Origin: UBA6522 sp963664945
Lineage (GTDB): Bacteria > Pseudomonadota > Gammaproteobacteria > Steroidobacterales > Rariloculaceae
Direction of reading: 5' to 3'
Length of the DNA stretch: 64,000 nucleotides
NCBI GenBank assembly: GCA_963664945.1
Contig: OY761822.1
Location: 496,001-560,000 of the forward strand
In this document: one piece after another, positions 54,441-63,331 of the stretch
How the letters are laid out: the number at the start of each line of letters is the position of its first letter
Position numbering within the stretch: position 1 is the stretch's first letter
Position numbers and translations under genes: made by a program
Notes under the pieces: generated by a model
The model's input: only the letters and a program-made list of their open reading frames with translations
The model's database searches: none
What the model was told of the DNA's origin: nothing

Positions 54441-57400
54441 TCGCAGTCGCTTGGTAGAAACTCGCTCGAAGGTACGGGTTTATTTCCCAAAAAGAATGTA
54501 TGAATCGGTGCATCCGTCGTAGCTACGATGGAGGCAATGATTCCAGCAGCAAACCCGTTGGAGTTATACTCATCTGGTTCTGCTGACAATAAGCTTGGAT
54601 ACGCATAATCTAGATTGTTACAGTAGTTTCGTTCCTTGTCGGCCAAGGCGACCCAAATGGTCGCCATATTTGCTAGGACAGACGATGTCACTGTACCTGC
54701 GAAGAGATTATTTCGCTCGCTAAGTTGGTTTCTCTTGCTAACCAGCTTATCGGATCGTTGGTACGCGGCAATGGTCGGATTGCGAGATAGAGCATCGTAT
54801 GTCTCGACCAACGGATACTCCAACGCAGCGTGCCAATCGTTTTCGTCTGCCCCATCGATACCCCAACTCCATCGCTCATCCAAACCTAGCAGTGGAAGCA
54901 CAACGCGTCGCTTGGTAACGAGGACCTTGTTGGCAGGGATGTCCAGGTTTCCTCGTCCCTGGGCTCTGATCAAAGCGTAGATGTTGAGCAGACTCTGATG
55001 CACTTCGAAGATCCGTTGTTCGATGGGCTCATCGAGATCATCGTTTTCGATTCCGCTATAGTCATAGCCACCGATCGTAATACCCAACAACGCCTCCAGT
55101 ACATCCGCCAAGTCTTCGACCTGATGAGCGGTCCCTCCTGCCTCCCATATCTGGACAAAATCGGCCACGTCTTCCTTTGCTCCGTCCTCAACGCTGTTGA
55201 AACTCTTAACGGTGGCACCTATCTGAAGGACTCTAAAATACGCCCATCCAATCGACTCGCATACAAATACTCTCGACACGCGATTTCCTTGCGAGTTTCT
55301 AGGAATAATTCCTGCGGAAGCTAGAGCGATAACACATGCAGCCGTAGTCCCATAGTAGTCTGTCAGCTTTCCTACCCATTCGCTACAGGTGCCCCACCTT
55401 GCTTGGCAAGCCGCCAAATGCCCTGCGCGAAGTTGTTGAAGACTTGTTGTTTGATCGATGGCATTTGTCTGAGTTACAACATTGGTATCAAAATGGGCTA
55501 AGTCCTTGTACCAGGCCATCACCGAATCGACAAAGCCCTTCAGGTCGCTGTCGACCGCTATCAGACCCGTCGGAACGCCTCCTGTCGTACTTGGGCTTAT
55601 CACGATCTGATCCACCGCCCCCTCAAAGCCTGAAGTGGTTGCAGCGCCGGTAACGCCGGTCACGAACGCATCCCACACACCGTCCACATTGGCGTCTTCG
55701 AGCACGATATTCAATTGCGTGGACACCGCCCACGACTGCGCGGCGGCCAGATCGGCGGTGGAGAGTTGCGAACCGCTCACCAGAACAAACGTCCCTGAAT
55801 CGTTTTCGAGAAGGAATTCCCCTACGTTGCCCGTGCCGATAGCCAGGGGCGACAAGTAGATGTCCGTGCCGTTGGAGTCCAGATCCCCGGTCCGCGCCAC
55901 GTAGGTGCTATCGAATCCCACTGTCGGAGGTAGGTGTACCAGGACCATCTTGATCGCCGTCCAGTCGCTGCAGCTGACTTTACAGGCGCGGACCCGGTAG
56001 TGGTACTCGGCGCTCGTCTTGCCGGTGAACGCCTTGGTCTTCGAAGTGCCCGTCGTGGGCACGGCGGACCAACCGGCCCCGTTGCGGCTTTCCTGAAGCT
56101 CGTAGCCCGTCGCCCCCGTGGAACTTCCCCAGGCGACGGTATAGGCGCCGTCCGAACTTCTCTCCGGACCGGTGATCGCCCCGGGCACAAGCGGCGGCGG
56201 GGGCAAGGTCACCGTCACCGTCTTCACCGCCGTCCAGGCACCGCACCCGGAGGCGTTGCACGCCTTGACGCGATAGCCGTAAGCTCCGCTGGCCGACTTC
56301 TCGAACGCCTTGGAGGTGGACGTCACGGGCGACAAAATCACATCCGACCAAGCACCGTTCACCCGCTCTTGGAGCGCGTAACTCGACGCCCCGGTGGACG
56401 CCCCCCACGTCAAGGTGTAGACGCCATTTGTGCTGGTGGACGGAACAGTGAACGGGCTGGGCACGGCCGGCACGCCCGAGCGAGACACTGTTACCGAACC
56501 AGTCGCCGTCCAGGCGCTGCACGTCGTTCCTTTGCAGGCCCGCGCCCGATACGTATAGACGCCATTGGTATTCGTGGTCACGCTCGCTGAACGCAGGGAC
56601 CCGGTATAGACCGTGCGCCACGTCTCCGCGTCGTCCTGTTCCTGCAACTCGTATGTGCTCGCTCCGGAAGAAGCGCCCCAAGAGACCGTATAGTTGCCCG
56701 TGCTGCTGGTACTTGGCGAGACCGTGAGGGTGTTAGGCACCGGCGGCGGTGTCGGGGTCGATGGCGGAGGCGTCGGCGGGGGCGTTGGCGGGTCGTCCGC
56801 ACCGCCACCGAAATACGCGGCCAGTTGGGAGCTAAGCGTCGAACTGATGTATTGCGATGCTATGTTGGACCATGAACCGCTCTTGCTATACGACCACTGA
56901 TAGCCGCCCGCCGACGTGCTCCGGACGTAATAATCGTTGTAAGTGTCCGACGTGACGAGGAGGTAGTTTTGGCCGCTCGCCGAGAACTTTGCGTTAACCC
57001 CCCAAAATGATGCGGGCGTCGGCGTCACCGTCGGCACCGATGCGGCGGGGGGTGTAGGGGTCGATGGCGGCGGTGTCGGGGTTGTCGGCGGAGGCGTCGG
57101 CGGGTCGTCCGCACCGCCACCGAAATACGCGGCCAGTTGGGAGCTAAGCGTCGAACTGATGTGTTGCGACGGGACGTTGGACCATGAACCGCTCTTGCTA
57201 TACGACCACTGATAGCCGCCCGACGATGTACTCTGGACGTAATAGTCGTTGTAAGTATCCGACGTGACGAGAAGGTAGTTTTGGCCGCTCGCCGAGAACT
57301 TTGCGTTAACCCCCCAAAATGATGCGGGCGTCGGCGTCACCGTCGGCACAGGCCCGCCGCTTGCGGCATTGGCAGCGGCGACAAGGCCGCCCAGAATCAG

Positions 57401-57445
57401 GACGGTACTGGCAATGTATCTGTTTCGGGCAACGATCCGGGTCAT
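54437..57445 (-). CDS. Large exported multi-domain repeat protein
   Basis: 1002 aa. A signal peptide is present (RYIASTVLILGGLVAAANAA). Two nearly identical 100-residue modules follow (ASFWGVNAKFSASGQNYLLV to SSQLAAYFGGGADD), joined by Pro/Thr linkers. Then come three fibronectin-like repeats (YTVSWGASSGASTYELQEQD, YTLTWGASTGASSYALQERV, YTVAWGSSTGATGYELQESR) and a short FG-GAP-like motif (TGDLDSNGTDIYL). The C-terminal 400 residues have paired cysteines and no family known to me. It could be an adhesin-like or polymorphic-toxin-like surface protein. It is coupled to the membrane protein gene after it. Confidence 0.75.
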   Translation of the reverse strand: MTRIVARNRYIASTVLILGGLVAAANAASGGPVPTVTPTPASFWGVNAKFSASGQNYLLVTSDTYNDYYVQSTSSGGYQWSYSKSGSWSNVPSQHISSTLSSQLAAYFGGGADDPPTPPPTTPTPPPSTPTPPAASVPTVTPTPASFWGVNAKFSASGQNYLLVTSDTYNDYYVRSTSAGGYQWSYSKSGSWSNIASQYISSTLSSQLAAYFGGGADDPPTPPPTPPPSTPTPPPVPNTLTVSPSTSSTGNYTVSWGASSGASTYELQEQDDAETWRTVYTGSLRSASVTTNTNGVYTYRARACKGTTCSAWTATGSVTVSRSGVPAVPSPFTVPSTSTNGVYTLTWGASTGASSYALQERVNGAWSDVILSPVTSTSKAFEKSASGAYGYRVKACNASGCGAWTAVKTVTVTLPPPPLVPGAITGPERSSDGAYTVAWGSSTGATGYELQESRNGAGWSAVPTTGTSKTKAFTGKTSAEYHYRVRACKVSCSDWTAIKMVLVHLPPTVGFDSTYVARTGDLDSNGTDIYLSPLAIGTGNVGEFLLENDSGTFVLVSGSQLSTADLAAAQSWAVSTQLNIVLEDANVDGVWDAFVTGVTGAATTSGFEGAVDQIVISPSTTGGVPTGLIAVDSDLKGFVDSVMAWYKDLAHFDTNVVTQTNAIDQTTSLQQLRAGHLAACQARWGTCSEWVGKLTDYYGTTAACVIALASAGIIPRNSQGNRVSRVFVCESIGWAYFRVLQIGATVKSFNSVEDGAKEDVADFVQIWEAGGTAHQVEDLADVLEALLGITIGGYDYSGIENDDLDEPIEQRIFEVHQSLLNIYALIRAQGRGNLDIPANKVLVTKRRVVLPLLGLDERWSWGIDGADENDWHAALEYPLVETYDALSRNPTIAAYQRSDKLVSKRNQLSERNNLFAGTVTSSVLANMATIWVALADKERNYCNNLDYAYPSLLSAEPDEYNSNGFAAGIIASIVATTDAPIHTFFLGNKPVPSSEFLPSDCE
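56788..57350. repeat. Tandem 300-bp duplication in the exported protein gene
   Basis: Sequence of about 56,788-57,035 recurs at about 57,104-57,350 with few differences (for example GATGTATTGCG against GATGTGTTGCG), separated by Pro-codon repeats. It encodes the duplicated N-terminal module. Confidence 0.85.
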
Positions 57446-57721
57446 GGTGCAAATTCCGCGTTAATGTGACAGATACGTCTATGTATCGGGCGCGGGCGCG
57501 CCCAAGTGCCTGATCTGAAACGCCCGGAGTCGGTGGGCGCCGCAGCGGCGATCACCCATGAGCGGGAGACAGAAGTGAACGGAGAGAGGATGTGCTTGGC
57601 GAATCAACCAGTTAGTGAACAGGCGCGGTGCGCTTGACGTGACGCATAACCGCATGATAAATAGACATATATTGCCTGGCCCAAGGCGTCTCCCATTCTC
57701 CGATTCGCGTATCCTCCGGCG
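57446..57721. other. Gap upstream of the exported protein gene
   Basis: About 276 bp with no gene; likely promoter region for the minus-strand exported protein gene. Confidence 0.4.
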
Positions 57722-57769
57722 GTAAGCGTTCCCTCTGAGGGGGACTGGTAACATGATCGGCATTGCGCT

Positions 57770-59273
57770 ATGGTTGCGCGCATGGCGATGCGCGAAGCCG
57801 ATGTTGGCGTTGAACTGAAGTTGATCGAAGGGAGCGACGGGACGTGGTCGCTTCCGTCGTCCCCGCCGGGCGAGCCGCTGCGGTGGCGGTGTTTGTACGA
57901 ACGCGAGCGGGCGCGTGCCGAGGCGGCCGAGGCTCGCGCCCGGGCTGCTGAAGCGCAGGCGCAGCGCTGGCGTCACGCGGAGATCGACGCGCGCACCAAA
58001 GCCGGTTCGTACAAGTTCCAGTTCAAGGCCGTGCGGGAGAAGCTTACCGAGGCTCGCGCGGAGACCGCGGCGATCCGCGACACGGCGAAGCAGGCGTTGT
58101 CGTTGCAGGCCGAGGTGGCGCGTCTGAGCAAGTTGGTGGATGCGGCGGGTCTGCAATCGGGCCGGCGTCCCGGGATGGTGTCGCTGCGAAAGCAAGTGGG
58201 GCGGTTGCGGCAAGAGAATGCCGAGCTGCGCCGGGACAAGGCGGCGCCGCGCCGGAGGAACTCGTCGCTGGAGCGGCAGAACTCGACGCTGGTGCGGCGC
58301 AACACCGGGTTGCGCAAGCGGACCCGCAGGTTGCGCAAGCGGGCCCGCAAGGCGGAGGCGGCGCAGGCGAAGATGGTGGCGCGCATCGAGTCGCTGGAAG
58401 TCAAGATGACGGCGCTGGGCGCCTCTCGGGCGGTGATCTCCAAGCGCTTGTACGGGCGCAGCAGTGAGAAGCGGGACCGACCGGGGTCGAAGCGCCCTCG
58501 GGGCCAGCAGCGCGGCGCCCCCGGCCATGGCCGAACCGCTCGGCCGGGGCTCGGGCAACGGCTCGAGGTGCGCCAGCCCCCGGCGGGCGAATGCGTGTGT
58601 TCGCGGTGCGGGATGCCGTATGTGTCCAACGGCGAGCATTGCACCGAGATCGTGGAGATCGATGTGCGCGCCTACAAGCGTCGCGTGGTCCGTCCCCGCC
58701 GACGACGGGGATGCGGCTGCGGGGACTCCCCGCGGGAGGTGGCCGCGGCGCCGGTGCGGCGGCTGTTCGCCCGCACGCCCTACGGCATCACCGTGTGGGC
58801 CTCGGCGGTGATGGAGCGCTATGTCTGCCACCGTCCGCTGAACGGGGTTGCGGCGTGGCTGGGATACCAGGGGTTGACGATCTCCCCCGGCACGCTGGCC
58901 GGCGGGCTGGGGCGGATGGAAGCGTTGTTCGAGCCGCTGGCGCAGGCGATCCTGGATCATCAGAACAGCGCGCCGGTGCGTCACGGCGACGAGACCGGCT
59001 GGCGGGTTCAGGAACTGAGGCGGGACGGGCGCTCGGCCCGCGCCTGGTTGTGGATCTCGGTCACGCCCGATGCGGTGTACTACCACGTCGATGCGACGCG
59101 CAGCGCGGCGGCGGCGCTTGTGGTGTTCGGCGAAGTGAAGGTCGAGCAGGTGCTGGTGGTGGACCGGTACGCGAGCTACAAGAAGCTGGCGCGGTTGCTT
59201 GACGGGTTGGTGATCCTGGCGTGGTGCTGGGCGCATCAACGCCGGGACTTCATCGAGTGCGCCGCCGGGCAGG
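57770..59273 (+). pseudogene. IS66-like transposase, N-terminal part
   Basis: First 501 codons. A long Arg/Ala/Glu coiled coil (residues about 40-220; AEAAEARARAAEAQAQRWRH) precedes LYGRSSEKRDRPGSK, a Cys cluster (CVCSRCGMPYV, CGCGDS) and the DDE domain with Asp in VRHGDETGW and VLVVDRYASYK; WAHQRRDFIECAAG precedes the break. The long coil marks an IS66 subgroup different from copies 1 and 2. Joined to 62,775-63,331 it gives 686 aa. Confidence 0.9.
59269..59273. repeat. 5-bp target duplication of the Mu/Tn7-like transposon
   Basis: GCAGG at 59,269-59,273 recurs at 62,770-62,774. Counting it once restores the transposase frame. Confidence 0.92.
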
Positions 59274-59469
59274 TGTTGTTGGGCAGATTATGCCGACACG
59301 GATTCGTCGGATTATCCGGTCACGGTTGAGACTGGGTTGGTCACATTATTTTGTATTTGCCGACCGTCGCAGGCCGGCCGACGCGACGGCGGTTGGGTGA
59401 TTGCGCAGGTCCGGCCCGGTCCGATCCAGAGGATCGGCCGGGCGGTGGCGGGTCCGTTTGGGCGAGGAT

Positions 59470-59679
59470 TCAGAACGGGTGGGGTTCGCCGAACAGGTGC
59501 AGCTGGCGTTGGTGGCAGGACTCGGCGGGGCACGGGGGCGGGCGCATGGATTCCATGTGGCGCCTGATCTGGCCGTAGTAGCGGCCTTCGAAGTCATGGG
59601 CGATGCGTTGCAGGCACTCGGCCATGTGCGCGGCGGCCTCGTCGCTGATCGGCTCGGGCCAGGGATCGGGGCCGATCAT
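59470..59679 (-). CDS. Small transposon protein, 69 aa
   Basis: MIGPDPWPEPISDEAAAHMA onward, ending HLFGEPHPF. The ATG overlaps the ATPase stop by 4 bases, so it is the last gene of the transposon operon. Two cysteines (PCPAESC) near the end. No family recognised. Confidence 0.6.
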   Translation of the reverse strand: MIGPDPWPEPISDEAAAHMAECLQRIAHDFEGRYYGQIRRHMESMRPPPCPAESCHQRQLHLFGEPHPF

Positions 59680-60476
59680 GGGCGCACATCCTCCACGGCG
59701 CGGGCCAGGTGCTCGGCGTCCACGGTGCGGGCCTTCTCCACCGCCGCGGCCGAGAGCGCGTAGTGGGCGATGCGGTTGATGAGCCGCGGCAGCCCGCGGG
59801 CGCTCTGGTACAGCGCCTCGATTGCAGGGGGGTCGAACAGGGGCAGTTCGCACCCGGCCAGGCGCAGGCGGTGGGCGAGGTAGGGGTCCAGTTCCTCGCG
59901 CGTGAGCCCGCGCAGGTGGTGTTGCACGATGAGTCGCTGTTGCATCGATTCGTGCATGGCCATGCCGAGGCGCTGGCGCAGTGCGGTCAGCCCCACGAGC
60001 ACCAGGCACAGCCTGGGGGCGGTGTCCATGTCGAAGTTGGTCAGCAGCCTGAGGTCCTCGATCACGTCGCTTCTGAGGTGCCGGGCCTCGTCCACGACGA
60101 GCACCGGCTGTTGCCTGGCCTCACCGACCAGGCGGGTGATCTCGCCCTGGATGGCGCGATACGCTGAGGCGCGGGCGTGTTCGGTGGGCAGGCCCAGTTC
60201 CCAGCCGATGCTCTTGTACATGTCCATCACGTTGCCGGTGGACAGCGCCACGTAGCAGACCCGGCAGCGCCCCGGGTGCAGCGCGCCGGTGACGTGGCGG
60301 CACACGCTGGTCTTGCCGCTGCCGGACTCCCCGGCCGGCAGCCCGATGCCGCGCAGATCGATGAGGTGCTTGAGCCGCGCCTCGGCCTCGCGGTGGGAGT
60401 CGCAGCGGAACAGCTCGTCGGTGTGCGCGGGGGTTTCGAACGGCAGGCGGGTGAGCGCGAAGTGGCGCAGGCACAT
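59676..60476 (-). CDS. AAA ATPase, TniB/ExeA-like
   Basis: 266 aa. Starts MCLRHFALTRLPFETPAHTD, the ExeA-type opening. Walker A GLPAGESGSGKTSVCRH (about 54-70), Walker B VLVVDEARHL (about 123-132), sensor region LCLVLVGLTALRQRL. Such ATPases select targets and deliver the transposase, as TniB, MuB and TnsC do. The ATG overlaps the stop of the transposase gene by one base. Confidence 0.9.
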   Translation of the reverse strand: MCLRHFALTRLPFETPAHTDELFRCDSHREAEARLKHLIDLRGIGLPAGESGSGKTSVCRHVTGALHPGRCRVCYVALSTGNVMDMYKSIGWELGLPTEHARASAYRAIQGEITRLVGEARQQPVLVVDEARHLRSDVIEDLRLLTNFDMDTAPRLCLVLVGLTALRQRLGMAMHESMQQRLIVQHHLRGLTREELDPYLAHRLRLAGCELPLFDPPAIEALYQSARGLPRLINRIAHYALSAAAVEKARTVDAEHLARAVEDVRP

Positions 60477-61798
60477 TACTCTTCCTCCTCATTCAGTTCG
60501 CGGATGCTCAGCCGCGAGCGCGGCGGTTCGGAGTCCCCGCGCTCGATGCTTCCGCGCTTCACGGCGGTGTTGGCGTAGGCGTCAAGGGGCGTGGCCAGGC
60601 CCGCGGGGCGGCCCTCGTGCACCACTTGCATCGCCCGGCTCGGCGGGGCGGCGGGATCGTATCGCACGGTGACGCTCTGCCCGATGAGGATCGCGTCGGC
60701 CTCGTACAGGCGTCCGTGCAGACTGAGCGTGCGGTCCTTCATGACGCGGCGCTTGGCCTCGAACAGGAACAGATCCTCCAGATCCAGCCCGGCGGCGTCC
60801 GGGTAGCGCACCTCCGCGCCCGTGGCGGCCCATCGGTCCAGCGGGGTCTGCCCGTCCAGCCCGCGGTGCGGGGACTGGTGGTATTCGCCCTCGATCCAGC
60901 CGGCCAGCGCGCGGTTCAACGCCTCGATCCCGTCGATCGCCTCCAGATCCAGGTGGCGCAGCCAGCCGGCGCGCAGGGTGCGGAACCAGCGCTCGATCTT
61001 GCCCTTTCCGGCCGGCTGATAGGGCCGGGCGTGGATGAGCGCGATGCCGAGCTTGGCGCACACCAGCGCGAGCTGATGGGAGCGGTAATTGGCCCCGTTG
61101 TCGACGTAGAGGCGCTCGGCGAGTCCACGCCTCAGAAGCGCGTGCTTGAACACCGGCAGGAACGCGGCGGTGTTCTCGGCGAACGCGAACGCGGCGTGGG
61201 GAATGACGCGGGTGGCGTCGTCGATGAAGGCGATGAGGAAGGTCTTGCGCCGGCGCCGACCGTCAGGGACCTTCGGCCCGTGCATGACATCGCTCATCCA
61301 GAGCTGCCCCGCCCGCACATAATTGAAGCGGCGCCGGTCCGTGACGGGTTCCTGGGCGGCGGCCCGGCCCGACAGCCCCTCGCGGCGGAGCAACCGCAGC
61401 ACGGTCGACGGCGAGGGCATCGCCGCCTCGCTCACCAGCCCGTGCTCGGCGGCGTGGGCGATGACCGCGCGCACGGAGTAGCCGGCGTGTCGGGTCTTGA
61501 TCGCCACCAGCGCCTCGGCGACCTCCGCGGCCATGCGCCGGGGCTGGCCCAGGTCCGAGCGCAGCTTGGGGTACAGCGCCTCGAACCCGCCGTAGCGGTA
61601 CATCGTCAGCCAGTGGCGTATCGTCTCCGCGGCCACCCGGGTGCGGTGCGTGCCGGGGATCGTGTGGCTCGCCGCGGCCTTGTCCTTGAGCTTCCCGCCC
61701 ATGCCCCGGGCGCCGCGGGGCAGGTGCACCAGATCCGCGATCAGCCCGTAGCGGAACAGCGCCACGGCCTCTCGCAGCTTCTCATCGTGTTCGGTCAT
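60476..61798 (-). CDS. Mu/Tn552-type DDE transposase
   Basis: 440 aa. N-terminal HTH domains (RTRVAAETIRHWLTMYRYGG; MPSPSTVLRLLRREGLS), then an rve-type catalytic core: Asp in QLWMSDVMHGP, Asp in RLYVDNGANYRS, Glu in GKGKIERWFRTLRAG. A mu-type beta-barrel C-terminal domain follows (DRTLSLHGRLYEADAILIGQ). All three catalytic acids are present. It should cut and join the ends with the ATPase. Confidence 0.92.
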   Translation of the reverse strand: MTEHDEKLREAVALFRYGLIADLVHLPRGARGMGGKLKDKAAASHTIPGTHRTRVAAETIRHWLTMYRYGGFEALYPKLRSDLGQPRRMAAEVAEALVAIKTRHAGYSVRAVIAHAAEHGLVSEAAMPSPSTVLRLLRREGLSGRAAAQEPVTDRRRFNYVRAGQLWMSDVMHGPKVPDGRRRRKTFLIAFIDDATRVIPHAAFAFAENTAAFLPVFKHALLRRGLAERLYVDNGANYRSHQLALVCAKLGIALIHARPYQPAGKGKIERWFRTLRAGWLRHLDLEAIDGIEALNRALAGWIEGEYHQSPHRGLDGQTPLDRWAATGAEVRYPDAAGLDLEDLFLFEAKRRVMKDRTLSLHGRLYEADAILIGQSVTVRYDPAAPPSRAMQVVHEGRPAGLATPLDAYANTAVKRGSIERGDSEPPRSRLSIRELNEEEE

Positions 61799-61845
61799 GG
61801 TCTCGGTGGCCTCCCTGGGGTCTTGCGCGGTTCACGGTGCCCAAG

Positions 61846-62469
61846 TTAGCGCTGCGAGGCCGGTGGATCAGGCCCCGTCTCGTGTTGGACGGCCCCCGGG
61901 GCGGGTCCCGCCGCCAGCGCGTCAGGGCAAAATCCCAACGGCGGCGCCAAGTGCGCCAGTTGCCCCTCGCACTGCGCTCGCAGCCCCACCAGCACCGCCT
62001 GGCTCTTCAGCCGCTCCCGGAACGCCCCCACCTGAGCGGGGCATTGAAGGAACCGATCCGGGTACAGCCCCCGAACCGTCGTCAGCAGCCGATGCACCGC
62101 CCGCACCCGGCGCTCCAGCCAGCGCATCGCCCCGGGCAGATGCACCGCATCGGATCGCACCGCGTCGGCCGCCCTGGCGAGGCTCGGCGCGGTCTCCGCC
62201 GCCGCCACCGCGTCTTCGATCGACTGCAGCGTGCCCGGGAACCTCGCCGCCAGACAATCCGGCAACAGGCTGAACGTCATGGGACTCTCGGGACAGTACC
62301 AGCGGGCAACGCGCGCCCCGCGCGGGCGCTTGCGCGGGTAGGTTCCGTGGCGGGCTAAGGAGCAACCGCCCCGCGGATGATTCGGACACCGCTCAAGGGT
62401 TGCATCGCGCCATGCACGGCGTTTAACGTATTGCTCGCCGGTTAGCCCCGTTTGATACAGAAGCTGCAC
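61846..62469 (-). CDS. Transposon accessory protein with a Cys/His N-terminus
   Basis: 207 aa. N-terminal Cys/His pattern (ERCPNHPRGGCSLARHGTYP, then WYCPESPMTFSLLPDCLAAR) looks like a zinc-binding DNA-binding module of the DUF6431 kind; a helical C-terminal part follows. It is the first gene of the operon, 47 bases before the transposase. Probably the end-binding or targeting factor, by analogy. Bases 62,470-62,769 hold only the right end. Confidence 0.65.
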   Translation of the reverse strand: MQLLYQTGLTGEQYVKRRAWRDATLERCPNHPRGGCSLARHGTYPRKRPRGARVARWYCPESPMTFSLLPDCLAARFPGTLQSIEDAVAAAETAPSLARAADAVRSDAVHLPGAMRWLERRVRAVHRLLTTVRGLYPDRFLQCPAQVGAFRERLKSQAVLVGLRAQCEGQLAHLAPPLGFCPDALAAGPAPGAVQHETGPDPPASQR

Positions 62470-62774
62470 CGGCCACGGCCCGGCGGGAACACCGTCCCGC
62501 GCGGGCCACCCTCCCTGCTCTTTTTACGAAGCGCTCAGGTTAACCCGGCGCCCCGTCCGGACGTCGGTCGCGCCAGCACCGCGTTATCCACCGCCTGCCC
62601 ACCGGCGACATGGCTGACCAAGGGCCCGCGCCCGTGGACAGCCCGTGGATAACGCTGCGTCAACGACGAACTGGCCGTGGCGGATTAATCCACCACGTCA
62701 CATGTTTCACCAGGAAGATAATCTGACCAAAAGGCGCGGTGGGTCAGTGGAATAATCTGCCCAACAACAGCAGG

Positions 62775-63331
62775 GGACACTGGTCGGGTGGTGCAAGGCC
62801 TGGCTCGAACGCATCGCGGCGATTTACCGGCTGAACAAGGCGCGGCTGGAGCATTACGAACCCGGTGCGCAGCAGCAGGGCGAGGCGTACGGCTGCGCCC
62901 AGCGGCGGCTGGAAACCGAACTCGACGGGCTGTTCGCGGTTGCCGGGGAAGAACTGACGCAGTTGCAGGACACCGCGCGTGAGACCGGCCCGTTGCGCTC
63001 GCTGTTGAACCACCGCGACGGCCTGAGCGTGTTCCTGGAACGGCCCGAGGTGCCCATGGACAACAATTTTGGCGAGCGCATGCTTCGCGGCGCGGCCATC
63101 GGGCGGCAACTGAGCTTCGGGTCCGACAGCAAGAAGGGCGCGCGGCTCACCGCCATCATGTACTCGGTGGTGCAGACGCTGGCGCTGAACGGCATCGATG
63201 TGCGCGGCTGGCTTCACGAGTACCTCGGCGCCTGCGCGGCCAACGGCGGGCGGGCCCCGCCGGATCTGGCCCGGTGGCTGCCCTGGTCGATGCGCGAGGC
63301 GAGGAAACGCAGCCTCATGCCGGGGCCATGA
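62775..63331 (+). pseudogene. IS66-like transposase, C-terminal part
   Basis: Last 185 codons: WCKAWLERIAAIYRLNKARL, then PEVPMDNNFGERMLRGAAIG with the catalytic Glu, SFGSDSKKGARLTAIMYSVV, and the end PWSMREARKRSLMPGP. In frame with the 57,770 piece once the transposon and one duplication copy are removed. Confidence 0.9.

Larger units (their letters stand above)
59274..62769 (-). mobile_element. Mu/Tn7-like transposon with DDE transposase and AAA ATPase
   Basis: 3,496 bp. Ends share an 18-bp inverted repeat, TGTTGTTGGGCAGATTAT, and GATTAT-type motifs recur further inward at both ends (for example 59,307-59,316 and 62,716-62,724), like multiple transposase sites in Mu, Tn7 and Tn5053. A 5-bp duplication flanks it. 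Four minus-strand genes. Confidence 0.92.

Noticed and set aside
57479..59239. A 586-aa minus-strand open frame
   Set aside because: Shadow of the IS66-like transposase; no motif and biased composition.
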